Origin: an uncultured Frankiales bacterium
GTDB lineage: Bacteria; Actinomycetota; Actinomycetes; Mycobacteriales; SCTD01
Length of the DNA stretch: 26,529 bases
Assembly (NCBI GenBank): GCA_946479905.1
Contig: CAMLIA010000036.1
Coordinates: 1-26,529, forward strand
Reading direction: 5' to 3'
Part shown: positions 1 through 7,595 of the stretch, piece by piece
Numbering within the stretch: the first letter of the stretch is position 1
Layout of the letters: every line of letters begins with the position of its first letter
Notes under the pieces: model-generated
Database searches by the model: none
What the model was told of the DNA's origin: nothing
What the model saw: only the letters and a program-made list of their open reading frames with translations
Translations under genes and position numbers: made by a program

Positions 1-1318
1 TCGCCGAGCCGGGCTTGCAGCTCGTGACGCCGGGCAGCGGGCTGATCATCATCGCCCCGGTCTCGGTCTGCCACCAGGTGTCCACGATCGGGCAGCGGCC
101 GCCGCCGATGACGTCGCGGTACCAGATCCAGGCCTCCGGGTTGATCGGCTCGCCGACCGACCCGAGCACGCGCAGGCTGGACAGGTCGCGGCCACCCGGC
201 AGGTCGTCGCCCCACTTCATGAAGGTCCGGATGGCGGTGGGAGCGGTGTAGAGGATGGTGACCCTCTGCTCCTCGACGATGCGCCACCAGCGGTCCTTGC
301 CGCCGGCGTCGGGGGTGCCCTCGTACATCACCGACGTGGCCGCGTTGGCCAGCGGTCCGTACACGGCGTACGAGTGGCCGGTGACCCAGCCGATGTCGGC
401 GGTGCACCAGTAGACGTCGGTCTCGGGCTTGAGGTCGAACACCGCCCAGTGCGTCCAGGCCGCCTGCGTGAGGTAGCCGCCGGTGGTGTGCAGGATGCCC
501 TTCGGCTTCCCGGTGGTGCCGCTGGTGTAGAGCAGGAACAGCGGGTTCTCGGCGTCGAAGGCCTGCGCCTGGTGGGTGTCGGGCTGCCGGTCCACGACGT
601 CGGACCACCACACGTCCCTGTCGGTCCACGCGACGTCCTGGCCGGTGCGCTTCACGACCAGCACGTGCTGCACGCTCGGGCACCTCGCCACCGCCTCGTC
701 GACGGCCGGCTTCAGGGCACTGGGCGCTCCGCGGCGGTAGCCGCCGTCGCTGGTGATGACGACCTTCGCGTCGGCGTCGGTGATCCGGTCCACCAGGGCC
801 TGCGCGGAGAAGCCGCCGAAGACGACCGAGTGCGCGGCTCCGATGCGGGCGCAGGCGAGCATCGCGACGGCCGCCTCAGGGATCATCGGCAGGTAGATGC
901 AGACCCGGTCGCCCTGCTCCACGCCCAGCTCCGTCAGGGCGTTCGCGGCCTTCGAGACCTCAGCGAGCAGCTCGGCGTAGGTGATGTCGCGGCGGTCGCC
1001 CTCGGGCTCGCCGATCCAGTGGTAGGCGACCCGGTCGCCGAGCCCGTTGTCCACGTGCCGGTCGAGGCAGTTCACGCTCGCGTTCAGCTGGCCGCCGACG
1101 AACCACTTGGCGAACGGCGGCTCCCACTCCAGCACCCGGTCCCACCCGCGGTCCCACTGCAGCCGGCCCGCCTGCGCCTCCCACCACGCGAGCCGGTCCT
1201 TGCCGGCGTGCTCGTAGGCGTCCGCCGTCACGTTCGCGTGCGCGGCCAGCTCGGCGGGCGGGTCGAAGCGGCGGGACTCCGACGACAGGGCGGACAGCTC
1301 CGGGGACGGCTCGGTCAT
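1..1318 (-). CDS. acsA: Acetyl-CoA synthetase (AMP-forming), N-terminal 439 codons, truncated by window edge
   Basis: Cytosolic enzyme that activates acetate with ATP and CoA through an acetyl-adenylate. Read on the minus strand from ATG at 1318-1316, the frame stays open to the window edge, so the C-terminal third (hinge, CoA-binding lid, regulatory lysine) lies outside. Visible landmarks are the opening WWE...LQWDRGWD region, the Acs-type stretch around [10 protein letters not shown], the adenylate-forming P-loop [10 protein letters not shown], and the [10 protein letters not shown] motif that contacts the adenine. The WWQTETG form and the N-terminal extension favour Acs over other acyl-CoA ligases. 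The start is supported by a -10-like CAAGAT seven bases upstream, typical of a leaderless transcript. It is divergent from the Fic-like gene with a gap of only 44 bp. Confidence 0.95.
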   Translation of the reverse strand, partial: MTEPSPELSALSSESRRFDPPAELAAHANVTADAYEHAGKDRLAWWEAQAGRLQWDRGWDRVLEWEPPFAKWFVGGQLNASVNCLDRHVDNGLGDRVAYHWIGEPEGDRRDITYAELLAEVSKAANALTELGVEQGDRVCIYLPMIPEAAVAMLACARIGAAHSVVFGGFSAQALVDRITDADAKVVITSDGGYRRGAPSALKPAVDEAVARCPSVQHVLVVKRTGQDVAWTDRDVWWSDVVDRQPDTHQAQAFDAENPLFLLYTSGTTGKPKGILHTTGGYLTQAAWTHWAVFDLKPETDVYWCTADIGWVTGHSYAVYGPLANAATSVMYEGTPDAGGKDRWWRIVEEQRVTILYTAPTAIRTFMKWGDDLPGGRDLSSLRVLGSVGEPINPEAWIWYRDVIGGGRCPIVDTWWQTETGAMMISPLPGVTSCKPGSA

Positions 1319-1325
1319 GAGCCCC

Positions 1326-1331
1326 ATCTTG
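1326..1331 (-). promoter_or_regulatory. Candidate leaderless -10 box for acsA
   Basis: On the minus strand CAAGAT is followed by seven bases and then the ATG at 1318. This is the spacing that places transcription start at the start codon. It agrees with TANNNT at the second and last positions only, and no good -35 is visible, so support is modest. It lies about 20 bp from the oppositely directed -10 at 1349-1354. Confidence 0.4.
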
Positions 1332-1348
1332 CACCTGGCCCGTTGGCC

Positions 1349-1354
1349 TAGCGT
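1349..1354 (+). promoter_or_regulatory. Leaderless -10 box (TAGCGT) for the Fic-like gene
   Basis: TAGCGT matches TANNNT and ends eight bases before GTG at 1363, so transcription would start at or next to the start codon. TTGCAC at 1329-1334 resembles a -35 but with a short 14-bp spacer. The box decides against the in-frame TTG at 1354, which overlaps it. Confidence 0.55.
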
Positions 1355-1362
1355 TGCCACCC

Positions 1363-2235
1363 GTGCCGCCCGTGACCGATCCCCTCGCCGCCCTGCTCGA
1401 CCTGCCGGGCGTCACCGATGCCGTGACCGAGGCCCGTACCGCGGTGGACGGCCTGCTGGGGCACCGCGTGCTCCGCCGCCGCTCCGCCGAGGTCACCGCG
1501 GAGTCCGCGCTGCGCGGCGCCCGGGCCAGCGCGGAGCTCGAGGGCGCGGGCATGGAGCTGGAGCGGCTGCGGGGGCAGCTGATGAACGGCCAGCCCGTCA
1601 CCGTGCAGTCCAAGGACCCCCGGCTCGGCCAGCTCGCGGCCAACGCGGTGCGCCTGCACGCCGACCTCGGTGCGCTGCTGCCCTCGTGGCGCGCCGCGCC
1701 GCGGCAGGCCCTCGCGCGGCTGCACGTGCTGGCCGCCGCGGACCTCGGGGTCCCCGCCGAGCACCTCGGGCGGCCGCGGGTGGCCGTCACCGACCCGGTG
1801 GAGGACCCGCTCGGCCTCGGGGCGGCTCCGCAGCCGCTGGAGGCGAGCGCCCGGCTGGACGGGCTGTGCCGGCTGCTCCTCGCCCCGACGGCGGCGCCGG
1901 CCGTTGTCGTGGCCGCTGTGGTCCACGGGGAGCTGCTCGCGCTCCGCGCCTTCGGCTCGGCGGACGGCCTGGTGGCCCGGGCCGCCGCTCGGCTGGTGCT
2001 GGTCGACCGGGGCCTGGACCCGAAGGCCGTGTCTGCCCCCGAGGTCGGCCACGCCGAGCTGGACGCCGCGGGCCTGCGCGCGTCGCACAGCCACGCCTAC
2101 GCCGACGCCGCCAGGGGCTACGTCAGCGAGGGTCCCGACGGGGTCGCCCGGTGGCTGGTGCACTGCGCGCAGGCCGTCGCCCTCGGCGCCCGCGAGGGCC
2201 TCGCCGTCTGCGAGGCCATCCTCCGCACCGCCTGA
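1363..2235 (+). CDS. Fic-fold-like protein with degenerate catalytic motif (actinobacterial 'oxidoreductase' next to acs)
   Basis: 290 residues from GTG 1363. Residues 56-61 (SAELEG) fit the Fic inhibitory helix pattern (S/T)xxxE(G/N). Residues 195-206 ([12 protein letters not shown]) align without gaps to the Fic motif HPFxxGNGRxxR. The Phe, the second Gly and the last Arg are kept, but His becomes Arg, Asn becomes Asp and the phosphate-binding Arg becomes Leu. The helical stretch after it ([12 protein letters not shown]) and the C-terminal [17 protein letters not shown] resemble the helices that follow the core in Fic proteins. Known Fic enzymes transfer AMP or other groups and need that His and Arg, so I infer a non-catalytic or altered Fic fold. 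It is divergent from acsA; similar genes in this position are often labelled oxidoreductase, for which I see no nucleotide-binding motif. Fold assignment is moderately sure; the function is unknown. Confidence 0.7.
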   Translation: MPPVTDPLAALLDLPGVTDAVTEARTAVDGLLGHRVLRRRSAEVTAESALRGARASAELEGAGMELERLRGQLMNGQPVTVQSKDPRLGQLAANAVRLHADLGALLPSWRAAPRQALARLHVLAAADLGVPAEHLGRPRVAVTDPVEDPLGLGAAPQPLEASARLDGLCRLLLAPTAAPAVVVAAVVHGELLALRAFGSADGLVARAAARLVLVDRGLDPKAVSAPEVGHAELDAAGLRASHSHAYADAARGYVSEGPDGVARWLVHCAQAVALGAREGLAVCEAILRTA

Positions 2236-2253
2236 TCCGGCTCCGGACAGCGG

Positions 2254-2288
2254 AACGGGGTCCGCTCCTCGAGGGTGCGGACCCCGTT
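2254..2288 (+). terminator. Perfect 12-bp hairpin after the Fic-like gene
   Basis: AACGGGGTCCGC (2254-2265) pairs perfectly with GCGGACCCCGTT (2277-2288) around an 11-base loop, 18 bases past the stop codon. It ends in TT with no long U tract, as usual in actinobacteria. Its symmetry means it could stop transcription from either side. Confidence 0.75.
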
Positions 2289-2533
2289 ACTGCCATGCAC
2301 GGTGGCTGAGTGACCAAGCGTGGCGTCCTGTCATCGCTCTGGGTCCGTGTCCCGTCAAGGACGCTGCCCTTTCTTGAACCGTTGGTGGACCCGCTCGATG
2401 TGCCTCTCGCGGCTGATCGCACGTGGGTGCTCAGGCGCGCCGTGCACGGACCGTCGTCGGGGGGAGCTAGTCCGCCCGCTGGCGGCGTTCCGTGTCTCGA
2501 GAGTCCGCCCGGATCCCTTGTCTGTCAAGGAAA
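2289..2533. other. Gene-poor stretch between terminators
   Basis: No convincing coding region in any frame; open frames here lack starts with ribosome sites and lack recognisable domains. It contains a 7-bp inverted pair GCGTCCT (2323-2329) / AGGACGC (2358-2364) before a CCCTTTCTT run. It also has a 15-bp interrupted palindrome CCTTGTCTGTCAAGG (2516-2530) that carries a consensus TTGACA on the minus strand (2523-2528). No -10 of TANNNT form follows it at 17 bp. I cannot assign a function. Confidence 0.5.
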
Positions 2534-2548
2534 ACCTGTGGCGCAGGT
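2534..2548 (-). terminator. Short hairpin with T tract after the HAD hydrolase
   Basis: On the minus strand ACCTG-CGCCA-CAGGT forms a 5-bp stem followed by TTTCCTT (the last stem T continues the run), beginning 7 bases past the HAD stop codon. It is short but correctly placed for a weak intrinsic terminator. Confidence 0.5.
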
Positions 2549-2554
2549 CACAAA

Positions 2555-3340
2555 TCACCCAGTCCGGGCAGGCCGTCTTCCGAGGACCCACGCCAGGCCG
2601 ACGAGACCGGCGACGACCAGCACTCCGGCGTACGCCAGTGGTGGCCCGGGCGGGGCGGGAACCCGGCGCGAGGCCCGCACCGGCTTCGCGAAGACCCGGA
2701 CCGGCCAGTCCTGCTCGGCGGCGTGCCGGCGCAGCGGCTTGTCGGGGTTGACGGCGACGGGGTGCCCGACGGCCGCGAGCATCGGGACGTCGGTCACCGA
2801 GTCGCTGTAGGCGTAGCAGTCGGCGAGGTCCCACCCCCGCTGCGCGGCCAGCTCGCGGATCGCCGTCTCCTTGTTCTCGCCGTACGCGTAGAACGCGATG
2901 TCCCCGGTGTAGCAGCCGTCCCGCACCTCCATCCGGGTGGCGATCACGCGGTCGACCCCCAGCATCTCGCCGATCGGCCCGACCACCTCCTCGCCGGAGC
3001 TCGAGACGAGCACGACCTCGCGGCCGGCAGCGCGGTGCTCCTCGAACAGCTCGACCGCCTCGGCGTAGACCAGCGGATCGATGAGCTCGTGGAGGGTCTC
3101 CCCGACGATGTCGTGCACCTGCTGCACCGACCACCCCGTGCACAGCGCCTTGAGGTAGTCGCGCATCTTGTCCATGGAGTCCTCGTCCGCGCCCTGCAAG
3201 AGGTACACGAACTGGGCGTACGACGCCTTCAGCACCGCCCGGCGGTTGACCAGGCCGCCCTTGTAGAACGGGCGGCTGAACGCCAGCGTGCTGCTCTTCG
3301 CGATGACGGTCTTGTCGAGGTCGAAGAAGGCAGCAGACAT
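2555..3340 (-). CDS. HAD-superfamily subfamily IB hydrolase (SerB-like phosphatase) with C-terminal membrane anchor
   Basis: 261 residues from ATG at 3340. HAD motif I is FFDLDKTV (residues 5-12, nucleophile Asp7, acid/base Asp9). Motif II is LVSSSGEE. Motif III Lys lies in the GENKETAI region. Motif IV is YSDSVTDVPML. The KT after DLD and the DS..TD form fit the IB (phosphoserine phosphatase-like) group; the physiological substrate is unknown. The last 28 residues begin a hydrophobic segment (about 234-253) followed by Arg-rich residues, suggesting a single membrane anchor with the enzyme facing the cytosol. A -10 (TATCCT) ends seven bases before ATG, indicating a leaderless mRNA. It is divergent from the 6C RNA and the ssd-tad operon; the same HAD/6C/ssd neighbourhood is known in M. 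tuberculosis (Rv3661/Rv3660c). Confidence 0.9.
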   Translation of the reverse strand: MSAAFFDLDKTVIAKSSTLAFSRPFYKGGLVNRRAVLKASYAQFVYLLQGADEDSMDKMRDYLKALCTGWSVQQVHDIVGETLHELIDPLVYAEAVELFEEHRAAGREVVLVSSSGEEVVGPIGEMLGVDRVIATRMEVRDGCYTGDIAFYAYGENKETAIRELAAQRGWDLADCYAYSDSVTDVPMLAAVGHPVAVNPDKPLRRHAAEQDWPVRVFAKPVRASRRVPAPPGPPLAYAGVLVVAGLVGLAWVLGRRPARTG

Positions 3341-3347
3341 TTTCTTG

Positions 3348-3353
3348 AGGATA
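3348..3353 (-). promoter_or_regulatory. Leaderless -10 box (TATCCT) for the HAD hydrolase
   Basis: On the minus strand TATCCT is followed by CAAGAAA and then ATG at 3340. This close TATAAT-like hexamer with a seven-base gap strongly suggests transcription starts at the A of the start codon. Confidence 0.7.
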
Positions 3354-3364
3354 GGTGTTTAGGA

Positions 3365-3376
3365 CCGTCCGGACGG
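3365..3376. repeat. 12-bp perfect palindrome in the divergent HAD/6C control region
   Basis: CCGTCCGGACGG is a perfect palindrome with no spacer. It covers the place where the -35 of the HAD promoter would fall (3371-3376 for a 17-bp spacer) and precedes the 6C RNA. It could be an operator for a dimeric regulator; that is inference. Confidence 0.45.
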
Positions 3377-3390
3377 GGAGAGAACACGCT

Positions 3391-3501
3391 CGAGCCCGGT
3401 CAACCCCCCCTGATCGGCTCGTCGTTGGGTTCGACCCGTACCCCCCGGGGTCGGATCTGCAGACAGAAGACCCGCGCCACCCCCCCGGCGCGGGTCTTCT
3501 G
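3391..3501 (+). ncRNA. 6C small RNA (B11 / scr3559 family)
   Basis: Two hairpins have identical eight-base loops ACCCCCCC. Hairpin 1: CGAGCC (3391-3396), one bulged C, GGTCA (3398-3402), loop 3403-3410, TGATC (3411-3415), GGCTCG (3416-3421). Hairpin 2: a perfect 15-bp stem CAGAAGACCCGCGCC (3464-3478) with its complement (3487-3501), loop 3479-3486, which would also terminate the RNA. A further C6 run lies at 3441-3446. The 6C RNA of actinobacteria is defined by two stem-loops with at least six C in the loops. In M. tuberculosis it sits between ssd (Rv3660c) and the HAD gene Rv3661, exactly as here, on the ssd strand. The 5' end is uncertain by about 20 bases; TAGGAC at 3360-3365 is a weak -10 candidate. 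Known 6C RNA pairs by its C loops with G-rich mRNA start regions. Confidence 0.85.
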
Positions 3502-3580
3502 CTGTCCCCACCCTCAGCGGGGTGTCCACAGCCGTCCACTGCGGCCGTGCGCCCGCAGGCAGCCGGGCGAGGCTGGGCGG

Positions 3581-4648
3581 ATGCGCCGACCGCTGTTCGT
3601 CACCCACGACCCGCTCGTCCTCGAGGACCTGCTCAGGCTGGCAGCGACCGCCGGCGTCGAGGCCGATGTCGCCCCCGACGTGGCGACCGCCCGGGGCGCG
3701 TGGACCAGTGCGGGGCTCGTCGTCCTCGGCCCCGACCTGCTCGACGCGTGCGCGACGGCGCGGCTGGCGCGCCGCGCGGGTGTCGTGGTGCTCGGCCACG
3801 ACCTCGACGACGCGTCGGTCTGGAGGCGGGCGGTCGACGTGGCCGCGGAGCGGGTGGTCTTCCTCCCGGACGCGGAGCCGTGGCTGGTGCAGGCCCTCAC
3901 CGATGCGGTCGAGGTCGCCGACCACGCCGGGCTCGTCGTGGCGACGCTGGGTGGCCGCGGCGGGGCGGGGGCGACCACGCTGTCCGTCGCGCTGGCCCAC
4001 GCAGGTGTGCGGCGGGCACTGCGGACGATGCTCGTCGACGCCGATCCCCTCGGCGGCGGGGTCGACCTGGTCCTGGGCGCCGAGGAGCTCACCGGGCTGC
4101 GGTGGCCCGACCTGGCCGGCACCCGGGGCCGCCTGCCCGCCACGGCCGTCGACGAGGCCCTCCCTCGGGCGGGCGGCATCAGCGTGCTGTCGTGGGACCG
4201 CGGCGACCCGGCGCCGCTGCCCGTCGAGGCGGTGGAGGCGGTGCTGGACGCCGGTCGGCGGGCGTGCGACCTCGTCGTCGTCGACCTGGCCCGCACCCTC
4301 GACGACGTCGCGCGCGAGGTCCTGGCCGCCGCGACCTGCGCGCTGCTCGTCGTCCCCGCCGAGGTCCGGGCGACCGCTGCCGCCGGCCGGGTCGCCGCGC
4401 AGGCCGCCCTGCTGTGCCGCGACCTGCGGCTCGTCGTCCGCGGTCCTTCGCCCGGTGACGTCACGGGCACGGACGTCCAGCGGGCCCTGGGGCTGCCGCT
4501 CGCGGGGACGCTGCGCGCGGAACCGCAGCTCGACGCCTTCCTCGAGGAGGGTCGCTCGCCGGGCCGTCGCGCGCGCTGGCCGCTCGGCACGTTCTGCGAC
4601 GGGCTGCTGCGCGAGCTCCTCGACACCGGCCAGCGGCGCGCGGCGTGA
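3581..4648 (+). CDS. ssd: Septum site-determining protein Ssd / CpaE-like MinD-family ATPase of the Tad locus
   Basis: 355 residues from ATG 3581. The N-terminal ~110 residues form a receiver-like/CpaE domain without a clear phospho-acceptor set. The rest is a P-loop MinD/ParA-type domain: deviant Walker A GGRGGAGATT (124-133), A' box VDADPLGGGVDLVLG (152-166), Walker B LVVVDLA (231-237). The Walker A lysines are replaced (G-R-G-G-A-G-A-T-T), so ATP hydrolysis may be absent or weak; this loss is usual in the actinobacterial CpaE-like group. In other bacteria CpaE helps place the Tad machine at the pole; in mycobacteria Ssd overproduction inhibits septum formation. It is the first gene of a run overlapping tadA by GTGA. 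Its start is chosen because the usual N-terminus follows directly; no strong ribosome site is seen, and GAGGCT six bases upstream resembles a poor leaderless -10. Confidence 0.88.
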   Translation: MRRPLFVTHDPLVLEDLLRLAATAGVEADVAPDVATARGAWTSAGLVVLGPDLLDACATARLARRAGVVVLGHDLDDASVWRRAVDVAAERVVFLPDAEPWLVQALTDAVEVADHAGLVVATLGGRGGAGATTLSVALAHAGVRRALRTMLVDADPLGGGVDLVLGAEELTGLRWPDLAGTRGRLPATAVDEALPRAGGISVLSWDRGDPAPLPVEAVEAVLDAGRRACDLVVVDLARTLDDVAREVLAAATCALLVVPAEVRATAAAGRVAAQAALLCRDLRLVVRGPSPGDVTGTDVQRALGLPLAGTLRAEPQLDAFLEEGRSPGRRARWPLGTFCDGLLRELLDTGQRRAA

Positions 4649-5775
4649 CCGAGCTCGTCGAGCGGGTCCGGGCGCGGCTGGCCCTCGAGGGGGGTACGCC
4701 GACGCCGGCCCGGGTGGCCGCGGCGCTGCGCGAGGAGGGCGGCGGGCTGCGCGGTGACGTGGAGGTGCTCGAGGTGCTGCGGGTGCTGCAGCTCGAGATC
4801 AGCGGGACGGGTCCGCTCGCACCGCTGCTCGGCGACCCGCTCGTCACGGACGTGCTCGTCAACGGGCCGGCGGAGGTCTGGGTCGACCGGGGGTCGGGGC
4901 TGGAGCCGGCCGCCGTCCGGTTCGCCGACGACGCGGCGGTGCGGCGGCTGGCGGTCCGGCTCGTGGCACCCACCGGCCGCCGGCTCGACGACGCCCAGCC
5001 CTGGGTGGACGCCCGGCTCCCCGACGGCATCCGGCTGCACGCCGTCCTCGCACCGGTCTCCTCGGGTGGCACCTGCCTGTCGCTGCGGGTCCCGCGCCGG
5101 CGGGCGTTCTCCCTCGAGGAGCTCGTGGCTGCCGGGAGCCTCCCGGCCTCCGGAGCGCGGCTGCTCGCTCGCCTGGTCGCCGCGCAGCGGGCGTTCCTGG
5201 TCACCGGCGGCACGGGCACCGGCAAGACCACCCTGCTGTCGGCGCTGCTGTCCCTGGTCGACGCGCGTCACCGGCTGCTGCTGGTCGAGGACGCCGGGGA
5301 GCTGCTGCCCTCGCACCCGCACGTCGTCCGCCTCGAGGCGCGGCCGCCCAACGTCGAGGGAGCTGGTGCGGTCACGCTGCGGGACCTGGTCCGCAACGCG
5401 CTGCGCATGCGACCCGACCGGCTGGTGGTGGGCGAGGTCCGCGGCGCCGAGGTGGTCGACCTGCTCGCCGCGCTCAACACCGGTCACGAGGGTGGTTGCG
5501 GCACGCTGCACGCCAACAGCGCCGGCGACGTGCCGGCCCGCCTCGAGGCCCTCGCCGCCGTGGCGGGGATGAGCCGGGCGGCGCTGCACAGCCAGCTGGC
5601 GTCGGCGCTGCGCGTCGTGGTCCACCTCGCCAGGGACCCGCAGCGGAGGGTGGCGGAGGTCTGCCTGCTGCGCCGCGAGGGCGAGCTCGTGGTCGCGGTC
5701 CCCGCCTGGTCCTGGGACGGCGACGCCGAGCCGGTGCACGGGCCGGGCTACGACGAGCTCGACGGGCTGCTGTGA
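4645..5775 (+). CDS. tadA: Tad pilus assembly ATPase (CpaF/TadA-type)
   Basis: 376 residues; a secretion ATPase of the VirB11/PilT superfamily that powers Flp pilin assembly at the cytoplasmic membrane. Seen: N-terminal domain with the family pattern [28 protein letters not shown], Walker [10 protein letters not shown] with Lys194, Asp box LLVEDAGEL, Walker B-like [19 protein letters not shown], and His box [15 protein letters not shown]. All key residues are intact. It starts at GTG 4645 inside the ssd stop (GTGA overlap), and its own stop overlaps tadB the same way, implying translational coupling. A G6T run at codons 15-17 is a near-match to the loop complement of the nearby 6C RNA. Confidence 0.95.
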   Translation: MTELVERVRARLALEGGTPTPARVAAALREEGGGLRGDVEVLEVLRVLQLEISGTGPLAPLLGDPLVTDVLVNGPAEVWVDRGSGLEPAAVRFADDAAVRRLAVRLVAPTGRRLDDAQPWVDARLPDGIRLHAVLAPVSSGGTCLSLRVPRRRAFSLEELVAAGSLPASGARLLARLVAAQRAFLVTGGTGTGKTTLLSALLSLVDARHRLLLVEDAGELLPSHPHVVRLEARPPNVEGAGAVTLRDLVRNALRMRPDRLVVGEVRGAEVVDLLAALNTGHEGGCGTLHANSAGDVPARLEALAAVAGMSRAALHSQLASALRVVVHLARDPQRRVAEVCLLRREGELVVAVPAWSWDGDAEPVHGPGYDELDGLL

Positions 5776-6524
5776 CCCTCGTCGTGGCGCTGCTCGCCGG
5801 GCTGGGGACCGCCGTGGCCGTCGGCCTGCCCGTCGGCGACGCGTGGTCGACCGGGGCGAGAGCGGCACCGCTGCTCGCGTCGGTGGCCGGGCTGCTCGCG
5901 GGGGTGCCGGCCGCGTTGGCGGCGGGGCTGGTCGCCACGGCCGTCGTGCGGGCGCTGCGCCGGCGCCGGGCAGACCGCCTCGACGCCGCGGAGCGGGCTG
6001 GGGCGGTGGAGGCGGTGGCGGTGCTGGCCGCGGAGCTCCGCGCGGGCCGGCCGCCGGCGGACGCCCTGCGGTGCGCGGCCGCGGTCGGCGAGGGCCCCTT
6101 CGCGGCTGCGCTGGCCGCGGCCGCCCGCGCGCTCCAGGTGGGTGCCGACCCGGCCGAGCTGCTGCGGTCCGCACCGACGTCGGCCGCCGGCGAGGCCCTC
6201 CGCGGCCTGGCGGCCTGCCTGCTGTTCTGCCACGGATCGGGCGGGTCGCTGGCCCGCGCGACCGGCTCGGTCGCGGCGGCGCTGCGCGCCGAGCAGGAGC
6301 AGCGGCTGGCGCTCGAGACCGAGCTCGCCGGCCCGCGGGCCACCGCCTTGCTGCTCGCCGGGCTCCCCGTCGCGGGGACCCTGCTGGCCGCCGGTCTCGG
6401 TGCCCGGCCGCTGCACGTGCTGCTGCACACCGTCGTGGGCGGGGTGTGCCTGGTGCTCGGCGTGCTGCTCGACCTCGCGGGCCTGTGGTGGACCGAGCGG
6501 CTCGTCGCCCGGGCGGTGGGGTGA
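5772..6524 (+). CDS. tadB: Tad pilus platform protein TadB (type II secretion F family)
   Basis: 250 residues, starting at GTG 5772 within the tadA stop. Two N-terminal hydrophobic segments (about 3-22 and 32-58) precede a cytosolic helical T2SSF domain (about 68-180) with the typical LAAELRAGRPPADAL and ACLLFCHGSGGSLARAT patterns. Two C-terminal membrane segments (about 190-240) follow. It should form the inner-membrane platform with TadC on which TadA works. The protein sits in the strict ssd-tadA-tadB-tadC order with GTGA overlaps at both ends. Confidence 0.9.
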   Translation: MTLVVALLAGLGTAVAVGLPVGDAWSTGARAAPLLASVAGLLAGVPAALAAGLVATAVVRALRRRRADRLDAAERAGAVEAVAVLAAELRAGRPPADALRCAAAVGEGPFAAALAAAARALQVGADPAELLRSAPTSAAGEALRGLAACLLFCHGSGGSLARATGSVAAALRAEQEQRLALETELAGPRATALLLAGLPVAGTLLAAGLGARPLHVLLHTVVGGVCLVLGVLLDLAGLWWTERLVARAVG

Positions 6525-7234
6525 GCGCCGCGGGGCCGGCCGGCGCAGCGGTGCTGGCCGGGGGAGCGGTCACCGTGCTGCTGGCGCGGCCGCCGGTGCG
6601 GCTGCCGGGCAGGTCGGCCGGGGACCCGCGGGCCGCGTCTCGGCCGCAGGCCGCGTGCGCGCTCGCCGGGGTCGCCCTGTGGGCGCTGGTCGGCGGGCCG
6701 GTCGGCCTCGTGCTCGGGGTGGCCGCCGCCTGGGCCGGTCCGCGGCTGCTCGCCCGGCTGTCCTCCTACGACCCGGACGAGACGGCCCTGACCGCCGCCC
6801 TCCCGCTCGCGCTGGACCTGCTGGCGGCCTGCCTCGCCGGGGGCGCGGCCCCGGAGGCCGCCGTGTCCGCGGTGGCGACCGCGTTCCCCGGTCCCTGCGG
6901 CGAGCGCCTGGGGCGGGTCGCGTCCGCGCTGCGCCTGGGCTGCTCGCCCGGTGACGCCTGGTCCTCGCTGGGCACCGGTCGCGACCCCGCGGGAGCCGCC
7001 GCGCGGGCCCTCGCGCGGGCGGCCGAGGGTGGCGCGCCGGTCGCGGACGCCGTCGCGCAGGTGGCCGCAGCGGCCCGCCGCGCCCAGCACGCGGACGGCC
7101 GGCGCCGCGCTGCCCGCGCCGGTGTCCTCGCGGTGCTGCCCCTCGGTGCCTGCTTCCTGCCCGCGTTCGTGCTGCTCGGGGTGGTCCCGGCGGTCGTCGG
7201 GCTCGCCGGTCCGCTGCTGCACGGGCTGACGTGA
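6521..7234 (+). CDS. tadC: Tad pilus platform protein TadC (type II secretion F family)
   Basis: 237 residues from GTG 6521, overlapping the tadB stop by GTGA. N-terminal membrane segments lie at about 5-22 and 48-70. The T2SSF core (about 85-195) has DLLAACLAGGAAPEAAVSAVA and LARAAEGGAPVADAV patterns, and a C-terminal hydrophobic segment (about 205-235) follows. It pairs with TadB as the second membrane platform subunit. A 119-bp gap with a strong hairpin separates it from the pilin genes, so pilin expression may be set separately. Confidence 0.88.
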   Translation: MSAAGPAGAAVLAGGAVTVLLARPPVRLPGRSAGDPRAASRPQAACALAGVALWALVGGPVGLVLGVAAAWAGPRLLARLSSYDPDETALTAALPLALDLLAACLAGGAAPEAAVSAVATAFPGPCGERLGRVASALRLGCSPGDAWSSLGTGRDPAGAAARALARAAEGGAPVADAVAQVAAAARRAQHADGRRRAARAGVLAVLPLGACFLPAFVLLGVVPAVVGLAGPLLHGLT

Positions 7235-7271
7235 TCCACAGTGCGGCGCCGGCCCTCCACACCTGGCCGTC

Positions 7272-7287
7272 GGCGCCGTTCGGCGCC
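7272..7287 (+). other. Hairpin in the tadC-pilin gap
   Basis: GGCGCCG-TT-CGGCGCC is a self-complementary 16-base element, realistically a 6-bp stem with a 4-base loop (GTTC). It lies 37 bases after the tadC stop and is followed by TCCTCCC. It may protect or end upstream mRNA, so that the pilin messages differ in amount from the machinery message. Confidence 0.5.
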
Positions 7288-7353
7288 TCCTCCCGGCGGG
7301 AGCGTGAACCCGCTCGTCCCGCACCCGCGGGGCGCCGACTCCTGGAGGTTCCG

Positions 7354-7554
7354 ATGCACCCACTCACCCGCCTGTCCGCCCTCGTCCAGTCCCGCGCCGC
7401 GCGGGGCGAGGACGGCATGACCACGGCGGAGTACGCCGTGGGCACCGTCGCCGCGTGCGGCTTCGGCGGCGTGCTCTACAAGGTGATCACGTCACCGTCG
7501 GTCCTGAGCCTCATGGAGGACCTGATCTCGAAGGCCTTCCACCTGGGGTTCTGA
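7354..7554 (+). CDS. Flp-type prepilin, DUF4244 family
   Basis: 66 residues. The leader, residues 1-21, ends in GEDG, followed by MTTAEYAVGTVAACGFGGVLY. This gives the prepilin peptidase pattern G/x4/E with Gly21 at -1 and Glu26 at +5, next to a hydrophobic helix. The C-terminal tail is short (VITSPSVLSLMEDLISKAFHLGF). DUF4244 proteins are the presumed major pilin of actinobacterial Tad loci. Start ATG 7354 has a clear GGAGG five bases upstream (7344-7348), the first strong ribosome site in the operon, as expected for an abundant product. No prepilin peptidase gene is in the window, so processing must rely on one elsewhere. Confidence 0.9.
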   Translation: MHPLTRLSALVQSRAARGEDGMTTAEYAVGTVAACGFGGVLYKVITSPSVLSLMEDLISKAFHLGF

Positions 7555-7561
7555 CGAGAGC

Positions 7562-7592
7562 CCGCCCCGGGCTCGAGACGGGCCCGGGGCGG
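7562..7592 (+). other. Hairpin between prepilin and TadE genes
   Basis: CCGCCCCGGG (7562-7571) pairs perfectly with CCCGGGGCGG (7583-7592) around an 11-base loop, eight bases after the prepilin stop. Position and strength suit an mRNA-stabilising or partially terminating hairpin that would give more prepilin than TadE product. Confidence 0.55.
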
Positions 7593-7595
7593 ACC

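Noticed and set aside
374..1351. 325-residue plus-strand open frame opposite acsA
   Set aside because: Antisense to a clearly conserved enzyme; low-complexity Val/Leu/Arg/Gly sequence.
3421..3450. tRNA-like T-arm (GGGTTCGACCC) in the HAD/ssd gap
   Set aside because: The flanking bases do not form a 5-bp T stem, and no acceptor, D or anticodon arms can be drawn; the sequence is the inter-hairpin part of the 6C RNA.
3391..3501. 4.5S (SRP) RNA
   Set aside because: The conserved GGUCAGG/GGAAGGGAGCAGCC core is absent; the paired C7 loops fit 6C RNA.
3514..6573. 1019-residue minus-strand open frame opposite the tad genes
   Set aside because: Arg/Pro/Ala-rich shadow of the ssd-tadA-tadB reading frames without any motif or ribosome site.
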